Shown here piece by piece: positions 21,371-30,452 of a stretch of 64,000 nt of DNA. The translations under genes and the position numbers were made by a program. Each line of letters starts with the position of its first letter. Position 1 is the first letter of the stretch. The stretch spans positions 1,612,001 through 1,676,000 of the forward strand of contig JAPFFF010000015.1 of the NCBI GenBank assembly GCA_039105265.1. The letters run 5' to 3'. Below the pieces are notes generated by a model. That model was not told the origin of the DNA. It did no database searches and saw nothing but the letters and a program-made list of their open reading frames with translations. This DNA is from Tritrichomonas musculus (lineage: Eukaryota > Parabasalia > Tritrichomonadida > Tritrichomonadidae).

Positions 21371-22384
21371 ATGTATATGTCGCCTGGCAGTCTTAATAGT
21401 TGTAATAATAATATTGGAATAAATTCTCAAAGAAAGAAAACTAGATCATGGACTGAATATGAAGATCAACGGCTCCTTGCGGGAATTCATAAATTTGGAA
21501 CAGATAATTGGGTAAGTGTTGCCTCCTTTGTTGGAAATGGAAGAACAAGAGCTCAGTGCAGTCAAAGATGGACAAGAGGGCTTGACCCACGAATTAGTAA
21601 AGACAAATGGTCTTTGGAAGACGAAGAATCTTTAATGAGATTGGTAATTCAATATGGAACGAAAAGTTGGACAAGAATTGCACAAGAAATAGGAAACAGG
21701 AGCGACGTTCAATGCCGTTATCATTATAAGCAAATGAAACAAGAAATGGAACTTGATTCTGATTCTTCAAGTGGAATTGCAAATACAAATAAGCCTCATC
21801 TTTTGAATTTGCAACCATCTTCAATATCTGCTTCAAACTCTGCTACTTTGCCAACACTTCCCAATCTTTTTGAACCACTTCCACACAATCAGCATCAAAA
21901 TCAAAATAGATCTTCTGATAACAATAAGCCAACAAATATTACCTCAATAAACTTTATGAGTTCAAACGATAATGATAAAGATGAATCTCCTGATTCTACA
22001 CCTAGGAAAATATCAACTAGTGGATCACTTCCAGCATGCCTTAGTTTGGCTTTACCAAGAGATCCAGAATCAAATATATCACCTCATTTTGGAATTAAAT
22101 TCAATGCAATTAACAGCAGTAGAGATTTTGGATTTCAACAGCAATTTCAAAATCAAAATTTATTGATAAATACACAAAATCGTACATCAAATAAAGTTGA
22201 TCTTCCATCAATCAACGACCTTTTAAACGGTGTTTTCCCATCGCAGCAGACGGTCAAATGCTCAATGTCTCCAATGCAAATATTTGATAATTGCTCCTGC
22301 TTTTCTACAAATAACAAACAAAATAATTGTTCTAATAATCCCAATAACAATGATATTTCGCAAATTGGCAGTGGAAATAATTGA
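21371..22384 (+). CDS. Two-repeat Myb DNA-binding protein; coding seems to extend upstream to ~21080
   Basis: From ATG 21371 the protein has 337 residues. Myb repeat 1 spans ~24-70 (W27, W47, W67) and repeat 2 ~77-121 (W80, W100, then an aromatic at 117). A QCSQRW recognition helix and NRSDVQCRYHYKQ follow trichomonad R2R3-like Myb proteins. The tail is Asn/Gln/Ser-rich, as in a transcription factor. The frame is open and protein-like from 21080 to 21370 (VGLSYVTEYDENIGEEK, then KKSIFETAQIFQSTIKTTKP) but has no ATG. Related trichomonad Mybs carry a similar pre-Myb helical region, so 21371 is probably an internal Met. The true start could be an upstream exon, a non-ATG start, or lost. DNA-binding role confident; start uncertain. 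Confidence 0.88.
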   Translation: MYMSPGSLNSCNNNIGINSQRKKTRSWTEYEDQRLLAGIHKFGTDNWVSVASFVGNGRTRAQCSQRWTRGLDPRISKDKWSLEDEESLMRLVIQYGTKSWTRIAQEIGNRSDVQCRYHYKQMKQEMELDSDSSSGIANTNKPHLLNLQPSSISASNSATLPTLPNLFEPLPHNQHQNQNRSSDNNKPTNITSINFMSSNDNDKDESPDSTPRKISTSGSLPACLSLALPRDPESNISPHFGIKFNAINSSRDFGFQQQFQNQNLLINTQNRTSNKVDLPSINDLLNGVFPSQQTVKCSMSPMQIFDNCSCFSTNNKQNNCSNNPNNNDISQIGSGNN

Positions 22385-22795
22385 ATCGCGTAGTTTTTAT
22401 TATATGTATATATATGCATTTTCCGAGATCATTTTGAAATAATTTTTATTTTTGCATTTTTGTTTCAGCATCATAATCAACATAGTTTTTTGATTCAAAT
22501 AATATAGTTTTTTTCGTTGAAATAATGATGTTATGCTATTTTTTGTTCTTCATTCACTTTTTATATCATTATTTTATTTATTATTTCTATCATATTCAAT
22601 AATAATGAATTTGATTTATCATTTCCATGAAGTTTTTAATTGTTAATAAACAATTATATGATTTTTAATTTGAATTCATTTTCATATGTAAAAAAAATTT
22701 TTTTATTGGTCAATCAGTTATGGCCAAATTTTTAAATGTATTTAACTTAACCTTTATCAGAATTTTTTATTTAGAATTGTTAAACCATTTATAAA
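22385..22795. other. Intergenic AT-rich
   Basis: Nothing recognised; it separates two plus-strand genes. Confidence 0.5.
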
Positions 22796-23011
22796 ATGTC
22801 TAGCTTTCATCCTGTTTTTTCTTTTGAAGCTCAAAATACTTTGTTCTATCTCATCGGAATTATAGCTTTCGCTGCGGTTGTTACATTTTTCCTTTACGAA
22901 AACAGTACAAAACGAAATCCAGGACTCGAGTTTGTTTTTGCGGTTGTAGCTGCATTCACGCTAGGCTCAGCTATCTTCTTTGGACTTTTACGCGAAGATA
23001 TAATTTTGTAA
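22796..23011 (+). CDS. OST5/TMEM258-like oligosaccharyltransferase subunit
   Basis: A 71-residue protein from ATG 22796 with two hydrophobic segments (about 16-36 and 46-64) separated by a short polar loop (YENSTKRNPGLEF). Length, the Pro-containing N-terminus, the (Y/F)E-x-T-x-R loop with a following Glu, and the G-x-x-FF/LL end match the OST5/TMEM258 family. That family is a small ER-membrane subunit of the oligosaccharyltransferase that N-glycosylates proteins. The call rests on architecture and short motifs, as there is no catalytic residue to check. Another tiny two-TM protein (for example a V-ATPase accessory) is the alternative. Confidence 0.6.
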   Translation: MSSFHPVFSFEAQNTLFYLIGIIAFAAVVTFFLYENSTKRNPGLEFVFAVVAAFTLGSAIFFGLLREDIIL

Positions 23012-23356
23012 GCACTTTGTAAAGTGATTATCAGATAATTCTATTCATATTTTATAATAAATAAATAATAATTGTATTATTTACTTTCTCCAAAATCATT
23101 ATTTTCCAATTCGATACTGGAATTATACTATTTGTTATTTAAATAAAGAAAGAAAATAATAATTTAAAATAGAGTATAAATGATAAAAATATCGTTTACA
23201 ATTAATTAGTTTTTCAAATATATATTTCCATGTAAAAACGAAATACTCCAAAAGAAATGCTGATTTCAATGTAAACTAAAATCAATTTTTTGGTTTATTA
23301 CAAAAAATAAAAGAAAATATTTTCCATAAAAAAAATATAACATTAGTCATTGGTAA
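23012..23356. other. Convergent intergenic, AT-rich
   Basis: Lies between the 3' ends of the OST5-like gene (+) and the kinase (-). No motif beyond A/T runs. Confidence 0.5.
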
Positions 23357-25378
23357 TCACGTTGTTTTGGGCTTTAATGATTGAACAATATCAAATAGCT
23401 TTTGTATTTCATCTTTAATTGCATGAGTTTCTGTAGTCAGCTTTTCAGTTTTATTTTGTAATTTCTTCACAATTTCGGAAAGATTTTCACTACCAGAATC
23501 AGCATTATTATCATTGTTATTATTATTGATAATGGAATTGCCACTAGAATTGTGAGGCAGATTTGATTTTGAATTATTAGTGCCATTTGTAGCATTATCA
23601 TTGTTTTGATTATTTGTCTGTGCATTTTTGTATTTTCCTGTATCTATAACGAAATTTTGTTTAGCTGGAGAATTTCTGTTAGCATGGTTGCTAACCAATT
23701 TATTGCTACTATCATTTAAATTACTGTTCACTGTAATTGGACTAGTGTTTGGCGGAAGTGACATTGATTGAGGAAAATGATGCTGATAATAATTATTTGA
23801 CCTTACACGGGGCTTTGCATCTTCAAATTGCGGAGCTAAATTATCACTCGAATGAAAACTTAAACTTGAATCTGTACTTGAATTCAGATGAATGTGAGAA
23901 CCAGAATCTTGCATTTGCAGAGAGGGCTGCTTTGTTACTTTAAATCTTCCTTTTCGTTCGCTTGCAGGTTTATTTGGCTTTACATTCTTAACATTTACTT
24001 CTATGTTAGAAATGTTGGAATTATTACTGATGTTAGAATTATTTGCTATATTGATATTAGAGTTATTTAAATTGCTATTATTAGAATTTATAAGATTACT
24101 GCTTGGATTGGTGGAATTAAATCCGATATTGCTATCACGATTTGCATTATTACTATTATTTGTATTTATACTACTATTAGAGTTTTTATTATCTGTCGTA
24201 AAATCTATAATATTTAAACTGAAATTATTAAGCGGAAAGTTGCTGTTTGCTGAAGTATTTTCTTCAGAAGACGTAAAATTCCATTGCGTTTTCCCATCTT
24301 TATCAACACTTTCCTTAGGTTCTACATCAATTTGAATTAATTGTTGCTGTTGTGCGATGGAATTATTGACGTTTGCATTTATATCATCTCCAAAATCAAA
24401 TTGGAATCCTTGGTTTTTGTTGTCGTTTCCTGCATTTTGGCTGAGAGCGTATTGTGCATCTTTTTCATGAATCAACTTGTAACGTTCTTCAATAGATGGC
24501 ATCTTGCTTATAATGACTTCTTTTAAATACTCTGATGTCTGAACCTTTGTAAAAAATGGCATTTGAAGAAGTGCGTCAGCAGTTGGACGCTTTGTTGGAT
24601 CATGAATGAGGCATGCTTTAATTACTTGGCACAGTTCAGGTGAATGATCACCATTATTTGGTGTTAATATTGGAGGAGGTGCTCTGAGAATTTTTTGAAC
24701 AACAGCCAATGGCTGTAGATTTGAATAAGGAGCTTGTCCAGTAGCAAGTTCGATTGCAGTAATCCCGAAAGACCATATATCAGCTTTCTGCGTATATCCA
24801 GTTCCTTCCTGTAGAATTTCGGGAGCCATATAACATGGAGTTCCAATAACAGTGTATCTTGCCATTCTTCTTTGTCCATTTTCAAATAAAGTGGCAGCAA
24901 CACCAAAATCACCGATTTTCACTTGACCATCATCTCCAATTAATGCATTTCCAGGTTTAACATCACGATGAAGTTGGTTATGAGAGTGAATATAAGCTAA
25001 TGCTTTCAAAATCGCAAATAAAATGGTTGCAATAATATTTTCGTCTTTAAAACCTTTAGGGTACGAATAACGCATAATATCACTTACTGAACCACCACCC
25101 ATATACTCCATTAATATATAAAGCATAGGGCCAGAAACAAAAGATCCATAATAACGTACAACTTGCGGTAATTGAGTAGATGACCAAAAAGCAACTTCTT
25201 GCCGAAGAAATTCTATTTCGAGAGGATAAGCTTCAAGATTTATTAGTTTAATTGAAAGAGTTTGATTATTTGCAAGGCATTTTGCAACATAAACATCGGA
25301 TGTAGCGCCACGACCAATGAGGTACAAAAGTTTATACTGTGAAGCATCAAGAGGAAAATTTAGATTTTCGGTAGACAT
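23357..25378 (-). CDS. STE20-family protein kinase, OSR1/SPAK (GCK-VI)-like
   Basis: 673 residues from ATG 25378. The kinase domain spans ~14-277: glycine loop IGRGATSDVY (21-30), Lys44, Glu61, HRDVKPGN (137-144), DFG (157-159), T-loop GTPCYMAPE (179-187) and WSFGITAIELATG (202-214). All catalytic residues are present. The GATSDVY loop, the WSFGITAIELATGQAPY block and the short extension FFTKVQTSEYL (275-285) are closest to OSR1/SPAK/Fray kinases, which control ion transport and cytoskeleton. The ~390-residue tail is low-complexity Asn/Ser with a C-terminal coiled coil (~625-670). No CCT/PF2-like domain is recognisable, so substrate docking is unknown. It starts 167 bp downstream of the MRH receptor gene on the same strand. 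Confidence 0.88.
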   Translation of the reverse strand: MSTENLNFPLDASQYKLLYLIGRGATSDVYVAKCLANNQTLSIKLINLEAYPLEIEFLRQEVAFWSSTQLPQVVRYYGSFVSGPMLYILMEYMGGGSVSDIMRYSYPKGFKDENIIATILFAILKALAYIHSHNQLHRDVKPGNALIGDDGQVKIGDFGVAATLFENGQRRMARYTVIGTPCYMAPEILQEGTGYTQKADIWSFGITAIELATGQAPYSNLQPLAVVQKILRAPPPILTPNNGDHSPELCQVIKACLIHDPTKRPTADALLQMPFFTKVQTSEYLKEVIISKMPSIEERYKLIHEKDAQYALSQNAGNDNKNQGFQFDFGDDINANVNNSIAQQQQLIQIDVEPKESVDKDGKTQWNFTSSEENTSANSNFPLNNFSLNIIDFTTDNKNSNSSINTNNSNNANRDSNIGFNSTNPSSNLINSNNSNLNNSNINIANNSNISNNSNISNIEVNVKNVKPNKPASERKGRFKVTKQPSLQMQDSGSHIHLNSSTDSSLSFHSSDNLAPQFEDAKPRVRSNNYYQHHFPQSMSLPPNTSPITVNSNLNDSSNKLVSNHANRNSPAKQNFVIDTGKYKNAQTNNQNNDNATNGTNNSKSNLPHNSSGNSIINNNNNDNNADSGSENLSEIVKKLQNKTEKLTTETHAIKDEIQKLFDIVQSLKPKTT

Positions 25379-25545
25379 GAAATTTTAAAAATTTAAAAAT
25401 GTTATAACAATTGTGTTTATATTTGTTCATTGTATCTTGATTAAAAAAGTTCAAAACATATTGAATATAAAATTGAATAATCAAAAATTTTTTGAATAGA
25501 AAAATGATTCTAAAAAAGAGAGAAAAAAAATATGATTTAGAGAAT

Positions 25546-28467
25546 CTAGATATTGTCGTAAGCTGCGACAGTCCTGCTTTTTCCACAGGTAAAGATAAAT
25601 ACGACTGCTGTAGAAACGCATTCAAAGAATTCAACCCAAAATGGTTCAAATGGAACGCTGATTCCGCCACTTATGACATACATAATTAGAGTACCAATTC
25701 CAAAGTAAGCTACAAATGCAATTCCGAGTGCTATTAAAAAGTAAGCGCCAGGTGTTGCTTTTCTAAGAGTCATTGGGACATATGGGCAAACTTGAGAAGT
25801 CATGGCAGTAATAGCGTGAACTTTTCCTGGAGGAGTAGAAATATCAATTGGCTTAATTACCATTTGGTCATCAGAAAGACTCTCGTCACAGAAGAAGTTG
25901 AAATGAACCTCGGATCCATGAAGACCACCGTCGTAATTAACAGTAACGCCAGCATAAGGATCAGTTTTACTAAGAACATTCATTGTGAGTCCATAATCCA
26001 TATTACCAATTGGATAGCAATATGATGAATCATTTACACAAAGCCAAGCATTTCCTTCTTGATAAGATGGGCATGTCTTTCCTTGTGGGCAGCCTATCTT
26101 GCTAGTTGGAGAGAACAAAACCTGATTACGAGAGTATTTTCCTGAATAACCAGAAGCGACATATGCTTCAATGTATTTAAACTTATTGAGATTAAGTTCA
26201 ATATTTTGTCCATTAACACTGGTGCTAAAGTAAGTTGATGGAGTTTCTCCAGAAGGTTCAGGAGTTTGAGTTGGATATGGCGTATTTGCTGGTTGGAATT
26301 TGTTAGAGCATGCAAGTTCAAGTGAGGTGTTAATAAGCCATTTGTGTGTATTACCTGTATGACTATAATTAATTACCATATTTGTTATGTCGAATCGTTT
26401 GGTTGCAGTTTGATCGCACGCAATATCAATTTCGAAAATAGCACCGAATGCGCCATTATAGGTGATTTTAACTCCACTATCGATATCGTTTGCCTTTTGT
26501 AAAGAAACACCAAGTCCTGGTTGTCTTTTGTCTGCAACTGGGTGGCAATAAGGACTAAAGTCTGCAAACCAGCATTGCCAAAGATTGGCTTGATCAAAGA
26601 CATCACTGCTTCCCCATCCTGATGGATAATTGATTAAATTCCATGGATGGAATTCAGTATGAATTGAACCTTTTCTTCCGTCAATTGATAATTCTGTTTC
26701 ACCAGTAAATGTTTTATATGATGCTAATTGAGATAAATCGATGATAATATATTCACTTTGAGGAAGATCTTCGAAGTAATACATAGCTTGGGGTGATGGA
26801 ACTGGCGATGGTGTTGGGTAATTTGCATCAGGAACATCTGGTTGAACGAGTGGTGGTGCAGTTGGAGTTGGTCCTTTACCATCCATACAAGCTTCAATGC
26901 TCTGCACATCTATAGACAATTTTCCACTCTTGAGGTAAACAACATCAGGAAGAATGTAGTTATGAGATAACATTGATTTGTTGCATTTCCAGTCAATTTC
27001 AGCTGTACGTCCTCTATCACCTGAATAATAAGTTGTAGCTCCATTTATAATATAATCTCCTTTCAATGCAGCACTTACTCCATGATCAAGAATTCCATAA
27101 GCAATACAAACTGGTGGAGCTTCGGTTTCACTTGATATTTCGCAAAGTAAAACGGTTGCATCCTCATCTCCATCACAATCAAAGCCATCTGGACATGGTA
27201 TGCTATCGCAAGGAGCAACGTATAACTTTTTCTGAGTGCCGCCGCCATCGCCTCTTACTTCAACTTGTTTTGACTTAGTACCCAAAACTGCAAGATCCAT
27301 ATCGATAAAATATTCGTTTTTCTCTGGTCCCTCTTGAGTCAAATTAAATCTGCATTTATCAATGGGAGGAACAGGTTCGGGAACATCTTTGGGACATGCA
27401 TCATAAGTCGAGCCAGAAATTGTCAAAACTTTATTCGTTTTGTCATATACGCCTGTTGGATCAAATAAAACATGATCATTTGGATAATCACCTTTACATG
27501 TAATATCAACATAAAGTTTTCCATTGGTAGAATTCTCATACTTAATTCGGAATCCATGATTAATATCTGTTCCATCAATAAGATCAGTATCAACATAAGA
27601 TGTATTTTCACCGCCTGGAATAACAGTAAAGTTTTCGCAGTCTAAATTTTCATCGCATAGCCATGCTGATGACATTGATGCGCCATGGCAATTACCACCC
27701 CATGGGCAGTTGACCATTCTTTCACATGGTTCCCAAAATAGAGTCTTATTTCCTGATGTTGTTATAACATCAATAGGAATGCCAAGAGCGCCGCCATTCC
27801 ATTCTGATAGGTTAAAGTAAATAGCTCGGTTCTTATCACCATCTTGGCGATAATAAACAGTGCAATCTGGATTGAATGGAGAAGGGGTTGCAGTTGGCTC
27901 AGCTGTCCAAACTTGACCACAAGATCGTTTATTATTGAAGAGTAAGTAAAGTCTGGGCATATTTTTGAATGGTGTATCAACAAACATATTTGGTGTGAGA
28001 GATTCTGATGATTCATTACATCTGAATTCATAGTGGATTTCCCATTCTTCATATTCACCGTCACTATTCATAAACGGCTTTCCATCAGCTATATACAAAA
28101 CTCCTCTTTCTGGAGCACTGTCGAGAATTGTATTCCAGTCATATTCATAAATAGTTGATAATATATCGCATTTTTGTGTATAGGAATTACAACGAACAGC
28201 GTTTGTTCCTTTATGATTTTTAATTGCTCCATAATCAGCATAACTAGGAAGATCACTTTGCGAGAGTTCCTTAGCAAAGCGAACATAATATGTGTAGTTC
28301 TTTGAGCTCTGAGTATAAGTAAAAGGATCACGATTTGATTGAAGATCAGTAAAATCCCATTTTGTTGTTTCTTTATGGAGCACAATAAAACTCGTTTGAG
28401 TCTTGGTGTTTAAAAGTTTTGTTTTAGCAAAAAGATTAAAGTTTAAGGCAAGAAGGAGATAAAGCAT
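25546..28467 (-). CDS. Type I membrane receptor with tandem mannose-6-phosphate-receptor-homology (MRH)-like domains
   Basis: 973 residues from ATG 28467, starting with a hydrophobic signal peptide (MLYLLLALNFNLFA). The ectodomain holds about five Cys-rich repeats of ~150-170 residues, each with a CxxY/F-x-(L/V) start, a central Cys pair and a (G)V-x-(I/V)-x-Y-x-(G/N)G...C end, e.g. YAGVTVNYDGGLHG. Pro/Thr/Ser hinges separate repeats (PTPSPVPSP; TPYPTQTPEPSG). A single TM (~908-933) and a 40-residue tail containing PFEPFWVEF and ending AAYDNI follow. Repeat shape and the tail's P-x-x-FW block match MRH proteins (CI-MPR, ATG27 kin). YDNI is a YxxPhi adaptor signal. A lysosomal hydrolase/glycan sorting receptor is inferred; ligand residues cannot be confirmed. 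A TCATA abuts the ATG. Confidence 0.78.
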   Translation of the reverse strand: MLYLLLALNFNLFAKTKLLNTKTQTSFIVLHKETTKWDFTDLQSNRDPFTYTQSSKNYTYYVRFAKELSQSDLPSYADYGAIKNHKGTNAVRCNSYTQKCDILSTIYEYDWNTILDSAPERGVLYIADGKPFMNSDGEYEEWEIHYEFRCNESSESLTPNMFVDTPFKNMPRLYLLFNNKRSCGQVWTAEPTATPSPFNPDCTVYYRQDGDKNRAIYFNLSEWNGGALGIPIDVITTSGNKTLFWEPCERMVNCPWGGNCHGASMSSAWLCDENLDCENFTVIPGGENTSYVDTDLIDGTDINHGFRIKYENSTNGKLYVDITCKGDYPNDHVLFDPTGVYDKTNKVLTISGSTYDACPKDVPEPVPPIDKCRFNLTQEGPEKNEYFIDMDLAVLGTKSKQVEVRGDGGGTQKKLYVAPCDSIPCPDGFDCDGDEDATVLLCEISSETEAPPVCIAYGILDHGVSAALKGDYIINGATTYYSGDRGRTAEIDWKCNKSMLSHNYILPDVVYLKSGKLSIDVQSIEACMDGKGPTPTAPPLVQPDVPDANYPTPSPVPSPQAMYYFEDLPQSEYIIIDLSQLASYKTFTGETELSIDGRKGSIHTEFHPWNLINYPSGWGSSDVFDQANLWQCWFADFSPYCHPVADKRQPGLGVSLQKANDIDSGVKITYNGAFGAIFEIDIACDQTATKRFDITNMVINYSHTGNTHKWLINTSLELACSNKFQPANTPYPTQTPEPSGETPSTYFSTSVNGQNIELNLNKFKYIEAYVASGYSGKYSRNQVLFSPTSKIGCPQGKTCPSYQEGNAWLCVNDSSYCYPIGNMDYGLTMNVLSKTDPYAGVTVNYDGGLHGSEVHFNFFCDESLSDDQMVIKPIDISTPPGKVHAITAMTSQVCPYVPMTLRKATPGAYFLIALGIAFVAYFGIGTLIMYVISGGISVPFEPFWVEFFECVSTAVVFIFTCGKSRTVAAYDNI

Positions 28468-30054
28468 TATGATGTTAACCGAACCTCTTGATTTTGAATG
28501 CTCATGTTGAAAAATTGAATAATCAAATAATTTTTTGTTATCAAATTAAATAATTTTTTTTTTTTTCTTTTTGAAAAAAATTTGTGTAAGAAATTAACCA
28601 TGTATTGAAAAAATTAGCTAGCAATAGAATATTTTAAGTAGGATTTCTGAAAAAGATGCTCAATAGATATTTGTTTATGAAAAATAGACTTTCATATAAT
28701 TTCTTGATTTTTTGGGATAAATCGCATGTATGTACATGTAATGAGTTTAAATATTATTATTATTGTATAACTATTAATACAAATATTTTAAATATTTTAG
28801 ATAAGCTTGCTTTCGAAAGGTTTGACGCATCTGGATGCCAAATATTAAAGAACATGTTCATAAAGTTTCAACCAATGTTGAATTAATGAAAACATTTAAC
28901 TTAATAGAAAGTTAGAACAATGTAAAAGAAATATCTTTTGATTATAATTCAAAACACTAAAGAAGTGAAATCTTCAGATTTTTATAGCATCTTTTTTTCG
29001 CACAAAATCAAATCTGGCACAATCATATGTCTTCAATAAGAATAGCTGTTAATAATTTTATAGATTTTTTTTTCAAAATTTTATAACATAGATAAGTATT
29101 GACATATGTTTTAAAAACTGATTGCCCAGAAAAAAGTTACCCAAAAAAACGTTTTTTTTTGAAATCCTCCAATTTTTTTTTTTTAAAATTTTGAAAAAAT
29201 TTCTACATATATAATAATTATAAAAATATAAAAATATTATACATAAATAAATAAGAGATAATGTAATATATTTTACAAATAATAAAATAATTGTAAAATT
29301 AGGTAATAAATAATCTTTTCAATTTTTACTCATCGCATTGAAAGATTCAAAGAAAAATTTTGAGGTTTTGAAATATATTTTTTTTAATAAATAAACCAAT
29401 ATATATTAATTTTTATTCATATTTATATTATTAATTAATATAATAAAATATTTTAACTATTGTTTTTCTTTTTTATTTTATTCTTATTCCAATATCAATG
29501 CTTTTAAAAAATTAATATTTTCTTGAGATTCGTTATAATTTGAAAAAACAATTTCTAAAATTACAACCGACTTCTAAGATTTCGCGTTCATCAAGTGGTT
29601 TAATCGCATTATTCAACGTTGGATAATGGTATAGAAGTATTTCTCGTTCTCATACAGCTATTTCGATTGTTTCCTACATTTTTATATAACTTCATATCTA
29701 GAAATTTTTCTCCAAAGCAGATAAAAAGCATTATATTATTACGAATTATGGTCATTGATTTAATGAATTCAGCTTTAAACTTACAACATTTCAATTATTA
29801 ATAATAATATTAGAATTCTTACACACGCAAATGCATATGAAACAAACAAATGTATATACTTGATGTACGCACATTGCTGTTCATTATCGTATTATCAACT
29901 TTAATCTCATAGCTTTTCTTATAACTAGTCCAATGATTGGGTAAAGTATATTTTATTTCAGAAAAAGTGAATAAAAGTTTAACTTTTTATAATGTTTACA
30001 TTTTTTTGATAGATTTTTGATCGTTTTGGGTAAAGTATTTTTAGTAATAAAACT
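28468..30054. other. 1.6-kb intergenic, mostly AT-rich
   Basis: A 76-codon plus-strand ORF at 28656-28886 and opposed 60-codon ORFs at 29609-29801 have no family features and are not accepted as genes. Long T and A runs occur at 28555-28580 and 29150-29210. No element boundary was found. Confidence 0.4.
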
Positions 30055-30094
30055 TATACTAAAGGTCGCAGGTTCGATTCCCATCCTCCCGCCA
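30055..30094 (+). tRNA. tRNA-like 3' half (B-box fragment), probably a pseudogene
   Basis: The sequence AGGTCGCAGGTTCGATTCCC followed by ATCCTCCCGCCA has a GGTTCGATTCC B-box, a T-loop and a G/C-rich 3' acceptor-like end. It stands out from the surrounding ~80% AT DNA. No matching 5' acceptor (GGCGGGA) or D-arm is present upstream, and the T-stem pairs poorly, so this is a 3' fragment rather than a working tRNA. Confidence 0.4.
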
Positions 30095-30121
30095 AAAATT
30101 ATTGGGAAACTTTTTTTCAAA

Positions 30122-30206
30122 TTTTTTTGAGGCGATTTGTTTTGAATTAAAATTTTCGCTCACAAATTTCAAAAGCGAAAATAATCTTCTCAAATCGCCT
30201 CAAAAA
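30122..30206. repeat. Nested hairpin upstream of the HECT gene
   Basis: Outer arms TTTTTGAGGCGATTTG (to 30139) and CAAATCGCCTCAAAAA (30191-30206) pair perfectly over 16 bp. Inside, ATTTTCGCT (30152-30160) pairs with AGCGAAAAT (30174-30182). The whole forms a cruciform-capable structure about 250 bp before the HECT start. It is either a small foldback remnant or a structured regulatory region. Confidence 0.7.
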
Positions 30207-30332
30207 TAGTATTCAAAAATATTCCAAAAATTTTGGAATCCAAAACTTAAAAAAAAAAATTTTTGCATTTATGAAAATCAAATTTTTAGGAGAAATATAA
30301 TTAAATTCGCAACCAAAAACAGATCATAATTT

Positions 30333-30354
30333 AAATTTTCCAATTGGAAAATTT
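30333..30354. repeat. 22-bp perfect palindrome
   Basis: Palindrome centred on CCAATTGG, ~100 bp upstream of the HECT gene start. A second palindrome, ATTCCAAAA/TTTTGGAAT, is at 30221-30239. Confidence 0.8.
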
Positions 30355-30438
30355 CTTTTTCCAATTTTGAATTAAAAAAATTGAAAAATAGTGGAAATGA
30401 AGTGTTTTTGAAATTTCAATATGAAATTTTTCCCAAAA

Positions 30439-30443
30439 TCATT
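30439..30443 (+). promoter_or_regulatory. Initiator-like TCATT of the HECT gene
   Basis: TCATT with its +1 A 12 nt before ATG 30453. Placement typical of trichomonad initiators supports ATG 30453 over the upstream TTG-initiated extension at 30381. Confidence 0.5.
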
Positions 30444-30452
30444 TTCATAAAT

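Noticed and set aside
28656-28886. 76-codon ORF starting at a real ATG
   Set aside because: No domain, TM or conserved-looking pattern; length is expected by chance in a 1.6-kb gap.
30381-30452. 24-residue N-terminal extension of the HECT protein
   Set aside because: Starts at TTG, and the initiator-like TCATT at 30439 lies inside it.
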